The notes: a model not told the origin generated them from the sequence alone. A stretch of 64,000 nucleotides of DNA from Morganella morganii (GCF_019243775.1 NZ_CP069157.1:2170001-2234000); one strand, 5' to 3'. Counted from the stretch's first letter, positions 1 through 6,477 are shown. Numbers and translations: made by a program.

Positions 1-281
1 TCAGCTGCGTACTGCTGTGATTTACTGAGAGCCCGCTGCTGTTCCTGCGTTATCGCCTGGTAGTTATCGAACGTGCATTCCTGGTGTAACGGGCTGATAC
101 CGGAACGCCCCATGATTTTATGCAGTCGAGCCACACGGTTTTCGTCAGCAATCCGTTTCGCATCGATAGCGCCCTGCTCACGCTGCCACGCCATCAGCTC
201 AGCAGCATTCGTGAATTTTGGCTTGATGTGCTTCGGCTTCATGCGGTTAAACCGCGCCAGAGTCTGCGCTGCTGTTGCCAT
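1..281 (-). CDS. DnaC-like helicase loader, phage replication protein P analogue (3' end outside window)
   Basis: Translating leftward from the ATG at 281 gives 93 residues with no stop, so the gene leaves the window. The N-terminus resembles E. coli DnaC in order: an H-I-K-P-K-F segment, then L-M-A-W-Q-x-E-Q-G-A-I, then G-R-S-G-I-S-P-L-H-Q, then C-T-F-D-N-Y, and A-L-S-K-S. DnaC-type proteins load the DnaB replicative helicase; phages carry them next to an origin-binding O protein to capture the host helicase. The start overlaps the stop of the preceding O gene (ATGA), which implies translational coupling. The AAA+ ATPase core lies beyond the window and was not seen. Confidence 0.85.
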   Translation of the reverse strand, partial: MATAAQTLARFNRMKPKHIKPKFTNAAELMAWQREQGAIDAKRIADENRVARLHKIMGRSGISPLHQECTFDNYQAITQEQQRALSKSQQYAA

Positions 282-604
282 CAGAAGTCCTCCGGTATGA
301 ATTGCTGAACACGTTTAGGCTGGACAATGCGTTGCCGTGTTGGTGGTGATTTCGGCATAAACAAGCCAGTCCAGCCGTTTGATATCGATTCGTCGATTAC
401 GCTCTCAGGTGTATACCCAGCCTCGTAAAATTTAGTCAGTCTGGATATCAGCCCGTTTAGTGTCTGTTTTGTCCTGATCGGTTTTTTCAGGTCTTTCCGG
501 TAGGTAACCCAGTTCGCCCAGGTATCACGGCTCAACCAGTCAGGCAGCGGGTGTGCATTTGCATCAAACGGTTCTGACTTGGCCGGTTTTTCAGGTTTAG
601 GGGA

Positions 605-650
605 TATAGGGGTATATATATTTTCTTTTTTCTTTAAAGTATTTCTTTTG
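605..650. other. AT-rich block next to the iterons, probable unwinding element
   Basis: About 45 bp of almost pure A/T with strong strand bias (pyrimidines on the plus strand) directly flank the iterons on the P-gene side. In lambda an AT-rich element sits in the same place and melts when O binds. The function here is inferred from layout alone. Confidence 0.6.
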
Positions 651-652
651 TG

Positions 653-737
653 TGTCTCCAAACCAGAGACATTGTTTGTCTCTAACTTAGAGACTTTTTT
701 TTGTCTCCAGATTAGAGACACTGTCTCTAAGTTGATT
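653..737 (-). repeat. Phage origin iterons inside O
   Basis: Three 18-bp copies of an imperfect palindrome (GTCTCT-N6-GAGACA on the minus strand) lie at 653-670, 677-694 and 702-719. A half copy follows at 722-733. Spacing is 24 bp, then 25 bp; the extra base is in the T8 run. Together with the adjacent AT-rich block, and being inside the O gene, this is the layout of the lambda origin. Confidence 0.8.
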
Positions 738-1214
738 TTTCCACGCCGAAACCTCTTTGTTTACCCCTATCTTATTGCCATCTTTCACAATGTAATTCAT
801 TGAAATTAATTCGTTCTTTACCTTGTTAACGTTCTGCCGGGACAGGCCGGTAATTTCTGCCAGCTGAGAATCTGTTATCCGGTCATTTTTCTTCCCGAAC
901 CCGTATGTTTTTCTGATCAGTGCCAACATTACCCGGAACTGTCTGGCCGTCAGGTTGCAGCATGAGAGAGACTCCAGCAGTTCGTTGGCGAGTTTAGTGT
1001 AACCATCGTCCAGGTCTGCCACTCGTGATTGCTCCTGCTTAACAGGGAATTCATACACTTCCGCTGTATTCATAGCGACCTCCATATCTTTGTTTCGTAA
1101 TTACTTTCATGTATAATTACTCCGTTATTTGCTGTATCAAAAAAGGGAAACTTTATGTTTCCCTCTTTTCAACAACACTGGCTATTGATACAGTATAAAT
1201 ATTAAGTGCTTTTC

Positions 1215-1541
1215 TTAATACGCCTCTGCTGCTCCAACAGCCGGGGCGTTTTCTTTTATTCTCATCTGAGATAGCTCACCAATCTGTTTCCACAGAAACC
1301 GATACTCCTCCTCACTGATTTTTCTCTCGCCAGGCAAAACAAAATCCCTGATACCGGCTGCGGCCAATGTTTCGCATATCTCCGGTAACTTTTCTGTTCT
1401 GCGCAGGATTGTTGAATCGTGAACACCGAGTAATTTTGCAACTACCGTCTGTGTGGTGTTTCTGATTGCCTGATGAGCGGTTGTCATCAGATGATTTGAC
1501 ACAAACCGGTTGAACGATTTGCGTGGATTTGCATTTTCCAT
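1215..1541 (-). CDS. cII: CII-like lysogeny activator
   Basis: The product is 108 aa from ATG 1541, with AAGGA about ten bases upstream. It begins M-E-N-A-N-P-R-K and has a helix-turn-helix-like stretch (T-Q-T-V-V-A-K-L-L-G-V-H-D-S-T-I) at about residues 30-50, where lambda CII has its DNA-binding motif. Sequence likeness to lambda CII is weak. The call rests mainly on position: the third gene of the PR operon, after cro and nutR and before O, with a TTGC-N6-TTGC element over its own start. CII activates PRE to establish lysogeny. A longer in-frame start at 1580 lacks a convincing ribosome binding site. Confidence 0.75.
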   Translation of the reverse strand: MENANPRKSFNRFVSNHLMTTAHQAIRNTTQTVVAKLLGVHDSTILRRTEKLPEICETLAAAGIRDFVLPGERKISEEEYRFLWKQIGELSQMRIKENAPAVGAAEAY

Positions 1542-1551
1542 AATGTAAATT
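1519..1551 (+). promoter_or_regulatory. PRE, CII-activated promoter
   Basis: TTGC (1519-1522), six bases, TTGC (1529-1532) is the CII recognition pattern. A -10-like TAAATT at 1546-1551 lies 17 bp after the -35 region between the repeats. The element overlaps the cII start and reads rightward toward cI, antisense to cro, exactly as in lambda. Confidence 0.8.
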
Positions 1552-1609
1552 CCTTTTGGTATAGATAGTCCGTAGCTCACATCCTGTGAGGTAGTTTTAT
1601 ATGTAAATC

Positions 1610-1662
1610 GTCACTTTATCAGTGACTCCGTAGCAGCTAACAGCTCTGCGATTGTTAAAGAA
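1610..1662 (-). promoter_or_regulatory. nutR site (boxA and boxB)
   Basis: On the minus strand, boxA TTCTTTAACA (1653-1662) is followed by boxB at 1610-1626. BoxB has a 6-bp stem, GTCACT/AGTGAC, closing a GATAA pentaloop. The site lies between cro and cII, the usual nutR position. The same loop occurs in nutL at 4669-4685. Confidence 0.85.
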
Positions 1663-1671
1663 CCAGGGTAA

Positions 1672-1881
1672 CTACATATACCTCTGCGGATACAAAATCT
1701 GCATTTCAGTGATTTTTTGTTCGTAAAATTTCACCAATTTTTCAGCAATCTCAAGTGATGCCGCCTGAGCGCCGCGCTCCAAACGACTGAGGTTCCCGAC
1801 ATCGTAGTTAATTGCGGCTGCTACCTCTGCAATTGTTAATTGCTTCTCCAAACGAATTTTCCTTAACGGCGTTATTTGCAT
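1672..1881 (-). CDS. cro: Cro-like repressor
   Basis: A 69-aa protein that is essentially one HTH_XRE domain: L-T-I-A-E-V-A-A-A-I-N-Y-D-V-G-N-L-S-R-L-E-R-G. The recognition helix closely matches that of the divergent repressor (D-V-G-N-I-S-R-L-E-R), so both should bind the same operators. ATG 1881 has GGAG just upstream. It is the first gene from PR. Cro proteins shut down the immunity promoters and favour lytic growth. Confidence 0.85.
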   Translation of the reverse strand: MQITPLRKIRLEKQLTIAEVAAAINYDVGNLSRLERGAQAASLEIAEKLVKFYEQKITEMQILYPQRYM

Positions 1882-1899
1882 ATCTCACTCCATTTTGAA

Positions 1900-1959
1900 T
1901 GCGCCACACGCATATTACCATATACTTTGATATGCGCAATACGCTTTGTGTGAGACGCA
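1900..1959. promoter_or_regulatory. OR: three 13-bp operators between cro and cI
   Basis: TGCGCCACACGCA (1900-1912), TGCGCAATACGCT (1933-1945) and TGTGTGAGACGCA (1947-1959) share the palindrome TGCG-N5-CGCA; the first is perfect in the half sites. The same motif recurs at PL. These are the probable CI/Cro binding sites. Confidence 0.8.
1912..1939 (-). promoter_or_regulatory. PR promoter
   Basis: On the minus strand TTGCGC (1934-1939), a 16-bp spacer and TATTAT-type TAATAT (1912-1917) drive cro, cII, O and the dnaC-like gene. Operator copies overlap both hexamers. Confidence 0.65.
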
Positions 1960-1980
1960 TAAATAAAGTTGAATGATAAT

Positions 1981-2628
1981 ATGAAAATAGGAACAAAAAT
2001 TAGAGCTCTCAGAAAACAGAAGGGATTAACAATCCTGCAATTAGCCACTGCTATTGATAGCGACGTGGGGAATATCTCTCGCCTTGAAAGGAATATCCAA
2101 GGCTACTCCGAGAGCACATTAACAAAAATTGCGGCTGCTCTTGGTGTCACGGTAGCCGACCTATTCTCCGATACCACTACACAGCAACAAGATGATAATG
2201 TTGAGTTTGTTGGATTCGTCCCCAATGGCATGGTTAAAGTAGTTGGGGAAGCATTCCTGGGGATTGATGGCGCAGTGGATATGATAGAGGCCCTTGAGGG
2301 ATGGGTTCAAATTTACAGCGATGATAAGGACGCTTATGCCCTCAAAGTTAAGGGTGACAGTATGTGGCCCAGGATTCAATCAGGTGAGTATGTGGTTGTT
2401 GAGCCCAACACAGTAGTCAGATCCGGTGATGAGGTCTTTGTGCGCACTGTTGAAGGTAAGAACATGGTAAAAATACTGAATAAAACCAGAGATGGTAGTT
2501 ACCAATTCACCAGCGTCAACAATACTCACCCGCCAATCACAGTTGATCCACGTGAAGTGGAAAAAATGCACTATGTGGCAGCGATTGTAAAGCCGACTAA
2601 GTTTATCGATAAATGCGAGCAATCATAA
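1981..2628 (+). CDS. cI: CI-like prophage repressor (HTH plus S24 peptidase domain)
   Basis: From ATG 1981 the protein is 215 aa. Residues 3-60 form an XRE HTH (L-T-I-L-Q-L-A-T-A-I, recognition helix D-V-G-N-I-S-R-L-E-R). Residues 110-205 form a LexA/CI S24 domain with K-G-D-S-M (Ser127) and Lys164 in N-M-V-K-I as catalytic dyad. It should hold the prophage silent and self-cleave with RecA. I could not place the scissile Ala-Gly or Cys-Gly bond, so SOS inducibility is not certain. The in-frame TTG at 1969 is a less likely start. The 13-bp operators lie immediately upstream. Confidence 0.9.
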   Translation: MKIGTKIRALRKQKGLTILQLATAIDSDVGNISRLERNIQGYSESTLTKIAAALGVTVADLFSDTTTQQQDDNVEFVGFVPNGMVKVVGEAFLGIDGAVDMIEALEGWVQIYSDDKDAYALKVKGDSMWPRIQSGEYVVVEPNTVVRSGDEVFVRTVEGKNMVKILNKTRDGSYQFTSVNNTHPPITVDPREVEKMHYVAAIVKPTKFIDKCEQS

Positions 2629-2666
2629 GCCAGTACTGATAATCAAGCGTGTTCTAAGGACAAACT

Positions 2667-3008
2667 ATGGCATTCAATGACACTGAAGTCGTACAAATTA
2701 AACAATGTATGAACTATTTCATGGAAAAGCGTCGTCCACCAAAGCATATCCGGGATGAACATGATCTTCAGTATCGTATTGAAGACGATAGCGTAATCAT
2801 TTTCGAGGTTAGACAACTGTCCTGGAGCACCGGACGTGCGGAAGAAATGCTGGCCAAAATAACAAACAACAGAAACAGCAACTCGTGGTCCCTGTTCTGG
2901 TCTACTGATAATAATGAATGGCGGCACTATGACGGCCGAATGATAGGCAGTTTTTCTGACGCAATAAAAATTATTGATGAAGATGCAGATCATCGATTCT
3001 TCGGCTAA
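2667..3008 (+). CDS. DUF3024-family protein
   Basis: A 113-aa protein with features I recognise from DUF3024: R-P-P-K-H-I-R-D-E, Y-R-I-E-D-D-S-V-I-I-F-E-V-R, W-S-L-F-W near the middle, W-R-H-Y, and an ending D-E-D-A-D-H-R-F-F-G. Function is unknown. It lies 39 bp after cI in the same direction, so it is likely transcribed in the lysogen from the repressor promoter, in the position of lambda rexAB. That placement suggests a lysogen-expressed accessory or exclusion gene, but the sequence does not show this directly. Confidence 0.7.
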   Translation: MAFNDTEVVQIKQCMNYFMEKRRPPKHIRDEHDLQYRIEDDSVIIFEVRQLSWSTGRAEEMLAKITNNRNSNSWSLFWSTDNNEWRHYDGRMIGSFSDAIKIIDEDADHRFFG

Positions 3009-3142
3009 CAGTGGCCTGACGACACGTTTTAGCGTGTAGTGGTAAGCCGTCAGATAATATTAAAAGTAGAGATATCGTCATCACTGTAATAAACTAACAA
3101 CATCACAGGGGTACCGATACAAAGCAGAAGATCGGATTAATT

Positions 3143-3850
3143 ATGAGCAAAATTCACAAGATAAAACTTAAGCTTGGCGGGACAAAGCCAGATGAGTTAC
3201 CACAAGCAAAGCTTGTTCAATATCTTGCTGCACTTACAAAAATGTGCGGTGAAAGTGATGTTCATTTTTCATCCGTAGAAGAAGGCTCGGCTGAGTTAAT
3301 TTCATACACGAAATGCCAGAGTACTTATGGTTCGGTAATAGCAAACATAAACGCAAGTATTGCCAGTGAATCGAAAGATTATCGGGATATAGCTAAATAC
3401 CTTGCCAGAGACAATTATACGGCACAAATACTATCTGAAGATAATATAGTTATCGGCAGCATAACTCCTCACATAGAACCAAAACCAATTGCCATTACGA
3501 AAAAAACAAAAGTGCAAGGTCAGTTATATAACATAGGGGGTCGAGATGAGACTATTCCAGTCAAGTTACTCGGTGCCAATAATGAAATTTTAAATTGTGA
3601 AGCAAATCAACAAACCGCTACTCAGCTGGCAAAATATCTGTTCAAAAAAATCAGAGTTCATGGTGTTGGAGACTGGGAAAACATCAACGGCATATGGAAA
3701 CTAAAAAAACTTAAAATTGAAAAATTTGAATTACTTAAAGATATTTCAATAAAACAAGCACTATCCATTTTAAAAGAAGATGAAAATAACAAGTGGGATG
3801 AAATGGAAGACCGCGAAGACATTCTACACAAGGTTAGGAGCATCAATTGA
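3143..3850 (+). CDS. Uncharacterised 235-aa partner of the PIN protein
   Basis: I do not recognise the family. It is a soluble 235-aa protein, Lys/Ile/Asn-rich and AT-rich compared with the phage genes around it. The first about 90 residues look alpha/beta. Residues about 120-190 look beta-rich, with the stretches V-Q-G-Q-L-Y-N-I-G-G-R-D and R-V-H-G-V-G-D-W, and the C-terminus is highly charged. Its stop overlaps the TTG start of the PIN-domain gene, so the two are translationally coupled. The order (unknown gene first, PIN nuclease second) resembles an antitoxin-toxin pair, but this protein is far larger than a typical VapB and shows no obvious DNA-binding fold. Confidence 0.75.
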   Translation: MSKIHKIKLKLGGTKPDELPQAKLVQYLAALTKMCGESDVHFSSVEEGSAELISYTKCQSTYGSVIANINASIASESKDYRDIAKYLARDNYTAQILSEDNIVIGSITPHIEPKPIAITKKTKVQGQLYNIGGRDETIPVKLLGANNEILNCEANQQTATQLAKYLFKKIRVHGVGDWENINGIWKLKKLKIEKFELLKDISIKQALSILKEDENNKWDEMEDREDILHKVRSIN

Positions 3851-4401
3851 AAGTTATCATTGATACCAACATCTTAATTTGTATGATGCTAGATGTAGAA
3901 CCTCAGGGATCGTGGATAAACCCTCGAGATAACACAAAGGTTGATAATGTACACTTAAGGGCTAAAGCCCTGAAAGATTACATTGAACAAATTGGCGGTG
4001 TAATTATTGTACCTACGCCAGTTTTAGCTGAATACCTTGTTGGCATCGATAAAGAGAAGCATATTGATCATGTTAACCTCATATCATCAATGTCATGCTT
4101 TGAGTTGGTTTCATTTGATGAAATTGCAGCTATAGAATGTGCTAAATTACCGACACTTCAAGAAATTAGGCAATTGGCAAGTTCCGCAGAAAGCACCTCT
4201 AGTAAAATAAAATTTGACAGGCAAATCATATCAATTGCTAAAGCGAATAACGTTAATGAAGTATGGAGCCATGATAAAAATGTTTTTAAGAAGTGCACTG
4301 ATTTAGGGATTTCAATAAAATCTTTAGCCGATATAGCCCCACCCCCAGAGCAATTTCCGCTTTATCCAGATGATGAAACAGGCACTCACATAACACATTG
4401 A
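3847..4401 (+). CDS. PIN-domain ribonuclease-like protein
   Basis: A 184-aa protein with the four acidic positions of PIN/VapC nucleases: Asp6 in I-I-D-T-N-I-L, Glu62 in V-L-A-E-Y-L, Asp124 in K-F-D-R-Q-I and Asp143 in W-S-H-D-K-N. All four are present, so an active metal-dependent RNase is likely. It starts at TTG 3847, overlapping the stop of the upstream gene by three bases; the weak start codon suggests output is held low by coupling. It ends just before an intrinsic terminator. It sits in the cI-PL immunity interval, a common place for phage exclusion genes. Confidence 0.85.
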   Translation: MKVIIDTNILICMMLDVEPQGSWINPRDNTKVDNVHLRAKALKDYIEQIGGVIIVPTPVLAEYLVGIDKEKHIDHVNLISSMSCFELVSFDEIAAIECAKLPTLQEIRQLASSAESTSSKIKFDRQIISIAKANNVNEVWSHDKNVFKKCTDLGISIKSLADIAPPPEQFPLYPDDETGTHITH

Positions 4402-4405
4402 CCCC

Positions 4406-4430
4406 AGCCCTCCCCTGCGAGGGCTTTTTT
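4406..4430 (+). terminator. Terminator after the PIN gene
   Basis: AGCCCTC / GAGGGCT stem (4406-4412 with 4419-4425), six-base loop, then T6. It closes the cI to PIN transcription unit and insulates it from PL. Confidence 0.9.
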
Positions 4431-4554
4431 GTGCCTGTAACTCCCCGCCTATGTGATCCACACCAGATTTTGACGATTTAAAAAAAATAAATTATCAGTA
4501 AAATCAACAAAATAACTACATTAAATCTTACATAATATTACCCACCCCAAAATA

Positions 4555-4582
4555 TGCGCTTGACGCATTTGCGTTAAATGCA
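4555..4582. promoter_or_regulatory. OL: two 13-bp operators at PL
   Basis: TGCGCTTGACGCA (4555-4567) has perfect half sites and TGCGTTAAATGCA (4570-4582) has one mismatch. They are 2 bp apart and match the motif found three times between cro and cI. They overlap the PL -35 and spacer, so binding would block PL. Confidence 0.85.
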
Positions 4583-4588
4583 TATTAT
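4560..4588 (+). promoter_or_regulatory. PL promoter
   Basis: TTGACG (4560-4565), 17-bp spacer, TATTAT (4583-4588): a strong sigma-70 match lying within the two operators and reading into nutL and N. Confidence 0.85.
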
Positions 4589-4618
4589 CATAACCATCAA
4601 CGGAACACAGCACGTTGG

Positions 4619-4685
4619 TGCTCTTTAAAAACGATGATAGCGAGCTGTGTATTGGCTGTCAGAACGGTGACGCTGATAAAGCGTC
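4619..4685 (+). promoter_or_regulatory. nutL site (boxA and boxB)
   Basis: BoxA TGCTCTTTAAAA (4619-4630) closely matches the rrn boxA. BoxB at 4669-4685 is a 6-bp stem GACGCT/AGCGTC around a GATAA loop, the same loop as in nutR. It lies in the N leader, as in lambda and P22. Confidence 0.85.
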
Positions 4686-4704
4686 AACCTTCTCAGAAGG
4701 TTTT
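4686..4704 (+). terminator. Hairpin with short T run just after nutL
   Basis: AACCTT, five bases, AAGGTT and then T's directly follow boxB. It could be a weak leader terminator or part of N autoregulation; the T run is short, so this is tentative. Confidence 0.35.
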
Positions 4705-4761
4705 GGGATTGAAGCAAAGCATGATTGTACCAATCACCAAAGCCAACTGTTTGGAGGAAAT

Positions 4762-5070
4762 ATGGCAATAATCATAGTGAAAAAATCACGCAAACCTGAA
4801 TTTTTACGTGGTAACTCAGCAAACAGACGTCACGCCAGACGAAAGGCTGAAGCTATTGCCACCAAAAATGTAAAAATGAAGTTGGAGGAAATATTCAGAA
4901 CTGAACCGGACAAAAGCCCAATGAGCCGGGTAGAAAAAGCCACATCAGCATGCAGTACCCCGATTTACGACTCACCAGACAACTGCTGCTTAAACACAAC
5001 TGCCCTGTATTCAACTAAGCGATATAAGTCAAAACCAAAAACAGAATTTGGTATCACGGCCAGAGCATAA
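4762..5070 (+). CDS. N: N-like transcription antitermination protein
   Basis: A 102-aa basic protein from ATG 4762 (GGAGGAA just upstream). The arginine-rich motif N-S-A-N-R-R-H-A-R-R-K-A-E-A-I near the N-terminus matches the boxB-binding helix of P22 N (N-A-K-T-R-R-H-E-R-R-R-K), and the C-terminus (A-L-Y-S-T-K..., ending I-T-A-R-A) also resembles P22 N. It should bind the GATAA boxB hairpins of nutL and nutR, join NusA/B/E/G and let RNA polymerase read through early terminators. A longer frame to 4615 would translate through boxA and boxB and is not a credible start. Confidence 0.85.
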   Translation: MAIIIVKKSRKPEFLRGNSANRRHARRKAEAIATKNVKMKLEEIFRTEPDKSPMSRVEKATSACSTPIYDSPDNCCLNTTALYSTKRYKSKPKTEFGITARA

Positions 5071-5097
5071 CCTGCTGGGTTGTATGAGCGCAGATAC

Positions 5098-5631
5098 TTA
5101 CTCTAGAGCTTTTTTCTTTAAATACCAGTCATAAAACATAGCTTTATATTTTGTATTTAAGCTATAGGTGGCAAGATTTTTATTGTATGCATTTGGCATC
5201 CAAAAATTAAATATCTTCTTACTTACAAGTTTATTTATTGCAGGTGAGTTTCTATTGAAATCAGATAACGGTTCGCCTCGTTCAAAGAATAGATAGATAA
5301 AGTCAAATTCATCGTTTGAAAGAGAAGCGAATATGTTATCTCTTTCATTTTTATCTCTTTGATAAGCTACGAATGACACTACTCTTTTCTTTAAAAACTC
5401 AATCGTTGATCCTGCTGCTGCTGAAATAATATAACTACAGCAAAATAGTAATATGTAATACATACAGTAATCCGGAAGCACCTCTGGATTATGGGCATTA
5501 ACTGCTTCCTTGGCTTTGTCTGGTGTAAATATAACCAACAGTATCAAGATAAAAACCATATAAACCAACCTATTAAGCGTAATTCCTCGCAGGAAAAACT
5601 TAACAAACTCCTGCCACCATGAGTTGTTCAT
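5098..5631 (-). CDS. sieB: Superinfection exclusion protein SieB-like
   Basis: A 177-aa protein, opposite to the PL operon and directly after N, exactly where P22 and lambda carry sieB. Two hydrophobic segments (about residues 20-37 and 55-75) are followed by a charged cytoplasmic domain with D-F-I-Y-L-F-F. SieB proteins sit in the inner membrane of lysogens and abort lytic growth of some heteroimmune phages. The identification rests on placement, length and topology as much as on sequence. ATG 5631 has no clear Shine-Dalgarno. Confidence 0.7.
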   Translation of the reverse strand: MNNSWWQEFVKFFLRGITLNRLVYMVFILILLVIFTPDKAKEAVNAHNPEVLPDYCMYYILLFCCSYIISAAAGSTIEFLKKRVVSFVAYQRDKNERDNIFASLSNDEFDFIYLFFERGEPLSDFNRNSPAINKLVSKKIFNFWMPNAYNKNLATYSLNTKYKAMFYDWYLKKKALE

Positions 5632-5650
5632 AGGCTATGTAATCTCTTAT

Positions 5651-5835
5651 CTGTAGGGGTGAGCAGATTATAGCCGATTTCTCGCTGTAGGGGTACACGA
5701 GAACCACCTCGCCTGATGTGGTTAAAAGCAGGCACTTCGCCCCAGAGCCTAGGGACGTTAGGTTGAATGGCTAGCACCCCGCGCGGGGATAACTATTCGG
5801 ACATCACGTAGCGCAGAGACGTGTAGTAAGAGGAA
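5651..5835 (-). ncRNA. Structured leader or antisense RNA candidate upstream of sieB
   Basis: About 200 bases without an ORF hold several hairpins: TTCTCG/CGAGAA around a 13-nt loop (5679-5703), AACCAC/GTGGTT (5702-5723) and CCCC-GCGC-GGGG (5777-5788). The motif CTGTAGGGGT occurs twice, at 5651-5660 and 5685-5694; the second copy lies in the first hairpin's loop. A TATAAT (minus strand, 5667-5672) sits between the copies and may start the sieB mRNA. From memory this resembles the C4/P4 cI immunity RNAs, but I cannot confirm it. Confidence 0.4.
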
Positions 5836-5994
5836 TTACCTCGGATAAAGGAAATATCCGATTACCGCAAGGAAGATAAAGACAACAACAGGAATCCCGA
5901 TAGTTAATTTCAGATACCTGATGAATGACTTGGTTATAGCTTTTTCTACAGCTTTCTCAATGATCGTCTCGAGTTGTTCAGGGGTTAAATTCAT
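5836..5994 (-). CDS. Small single-span membrane protein, 52 aa
   Basis: ATG 5994 is preceded by AAGGAG. The product has an amphipathic, charged N-terminal helix (E-Q-L-E-T-I-I-E-K-A-V-E-K) and then one membrane span of about 20 residues (I-P-V-V-V-F-I-F-L-A-V-I-G-Y-F-L), ending Y-P-R. It is co-oriented with sieB, against the early operon, so it may be expressed in the lysogen. I do not recognise the family. An exclusion or membrane-sensing accessory role is possible, as is a small toxin. Confidence 0.65.
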   Translation of the reverse strand: MNLTPEQLETIIEKAVEKAITKSFIRYLKLTIGIPVVVFIFLAVIGYFLYPR

Positions 5995-6300
5995 AACTGC
6001 TCTCCTTAGTTTTTCTAACTATATCCGGGGAGCGGACATTGTTCCAGAGTGAAATTATGCGCCATTAATTTATGGAAAAGGCAGTTGGAATATAACTGCC
6101 TTAATGTCCATCAGAAGGAAACAAACATAAATGAGACAGGAAGAAAAAGATACCGCCAGGAATGGTTGCTGTAATCAAAGGTAATAAAGCAAAAGCCTCA
6201 ATAATCTGCTCCTCATTGTTATCACTAAATATATTTTAATCAGCATCAATAAAATTTCAATATATCCTTTATTTTTCAGGTATATCCGTAGGTAAACAAC
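5995..6300. other. Intergenic stretch of the PL operon
   Basis: No convincing gene on either strand. A 9-bp stem AAGGCAGTT/AACTGCCTT at 6078-6102 is followed by TTTTCC when read leftward, so it could be a weak terminator for leftward RNA or a pause site that N overrides. The rest is AT-rich and unremarkable. Confidence 0.5.
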
Positions 6301-6477
6301 ATGAAAACTAAACCTTGTCGCGCTGCGTGCGGTTCTGACGTGGCGTGCATCTCTATGCCATTTTTACGCCTTGCCCGATGTGCGGCAAGGGTAGCGATAT
6401 CCACCGGAAAGTCCCGCATTTGGGATCTGGCTAACCAATTACAGATGAGAGCTTACGGGAGAAAGATATGTCGCTGA
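6301..6477 (+). CDS. Possible small phage protein, 58 aa, Cys-rich start
   Basis: ATG 6301 opens a 58-codon frame beginning M-K-T-K-P-C-R-A-A-C-G. Another frame within it (about 6350-6430) reads T-P-C-P-M-C-G-K-G, a zinc-ribbon-like knuckle, so the true product may be a zinc-binding protein with a frame problem here. No good ribosome binding site is visible. Low confidence. Confidence 0.3.
   Translation: MKTKPCRAACGSDVACISMPFLRLARCAARVAISTGKSRIWDLANQLQMRAYGRKICR

Larger units (their letters stand above)
281..1073 (-). pseudogene. Phage replication initiator O, broken by a +1 shift in an A8 run
   Basis: The 5' part (from ATG 1073, GGAGG at 1079-1083) has the winged-helix N-terminal domain of phage O proteins: T-A-R-Q-F-R-V-M-L-A-L-I-R-K-T-Y-G-F-G-K-K, then a helix-turn-helix around Q-L-A-E-I-T-G-L-S-R-Q-N-V. 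It stops at 687. The rest, ending at 281, lies in another frame. The change of frame falls in a T8 run (695-702) inside the repeats encoding V-S-x-L-E-T. Removing one base restores a 263-aa protein and the repeats' 24-bp period, so one inserted base is the simplest explanation. Programmed or slippage-based frameshifting, or a sequencing error, remain possible. O proteins bind iterons in their own gene and recruit the helicase loader encoded next door. Confidence 0.8.

Noticed and set aside
4615..4761. N-terminal extension of the N gene to 4615
   Set aside because: It would translate through boxA and boxB; GGAGGAA places the start at 4762.
6131..6184. 17-codon frame with a fair ribosome binding site (possible CIII or kil position)
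   Set aside because: Too short, and no likeness to CIII or Kil.
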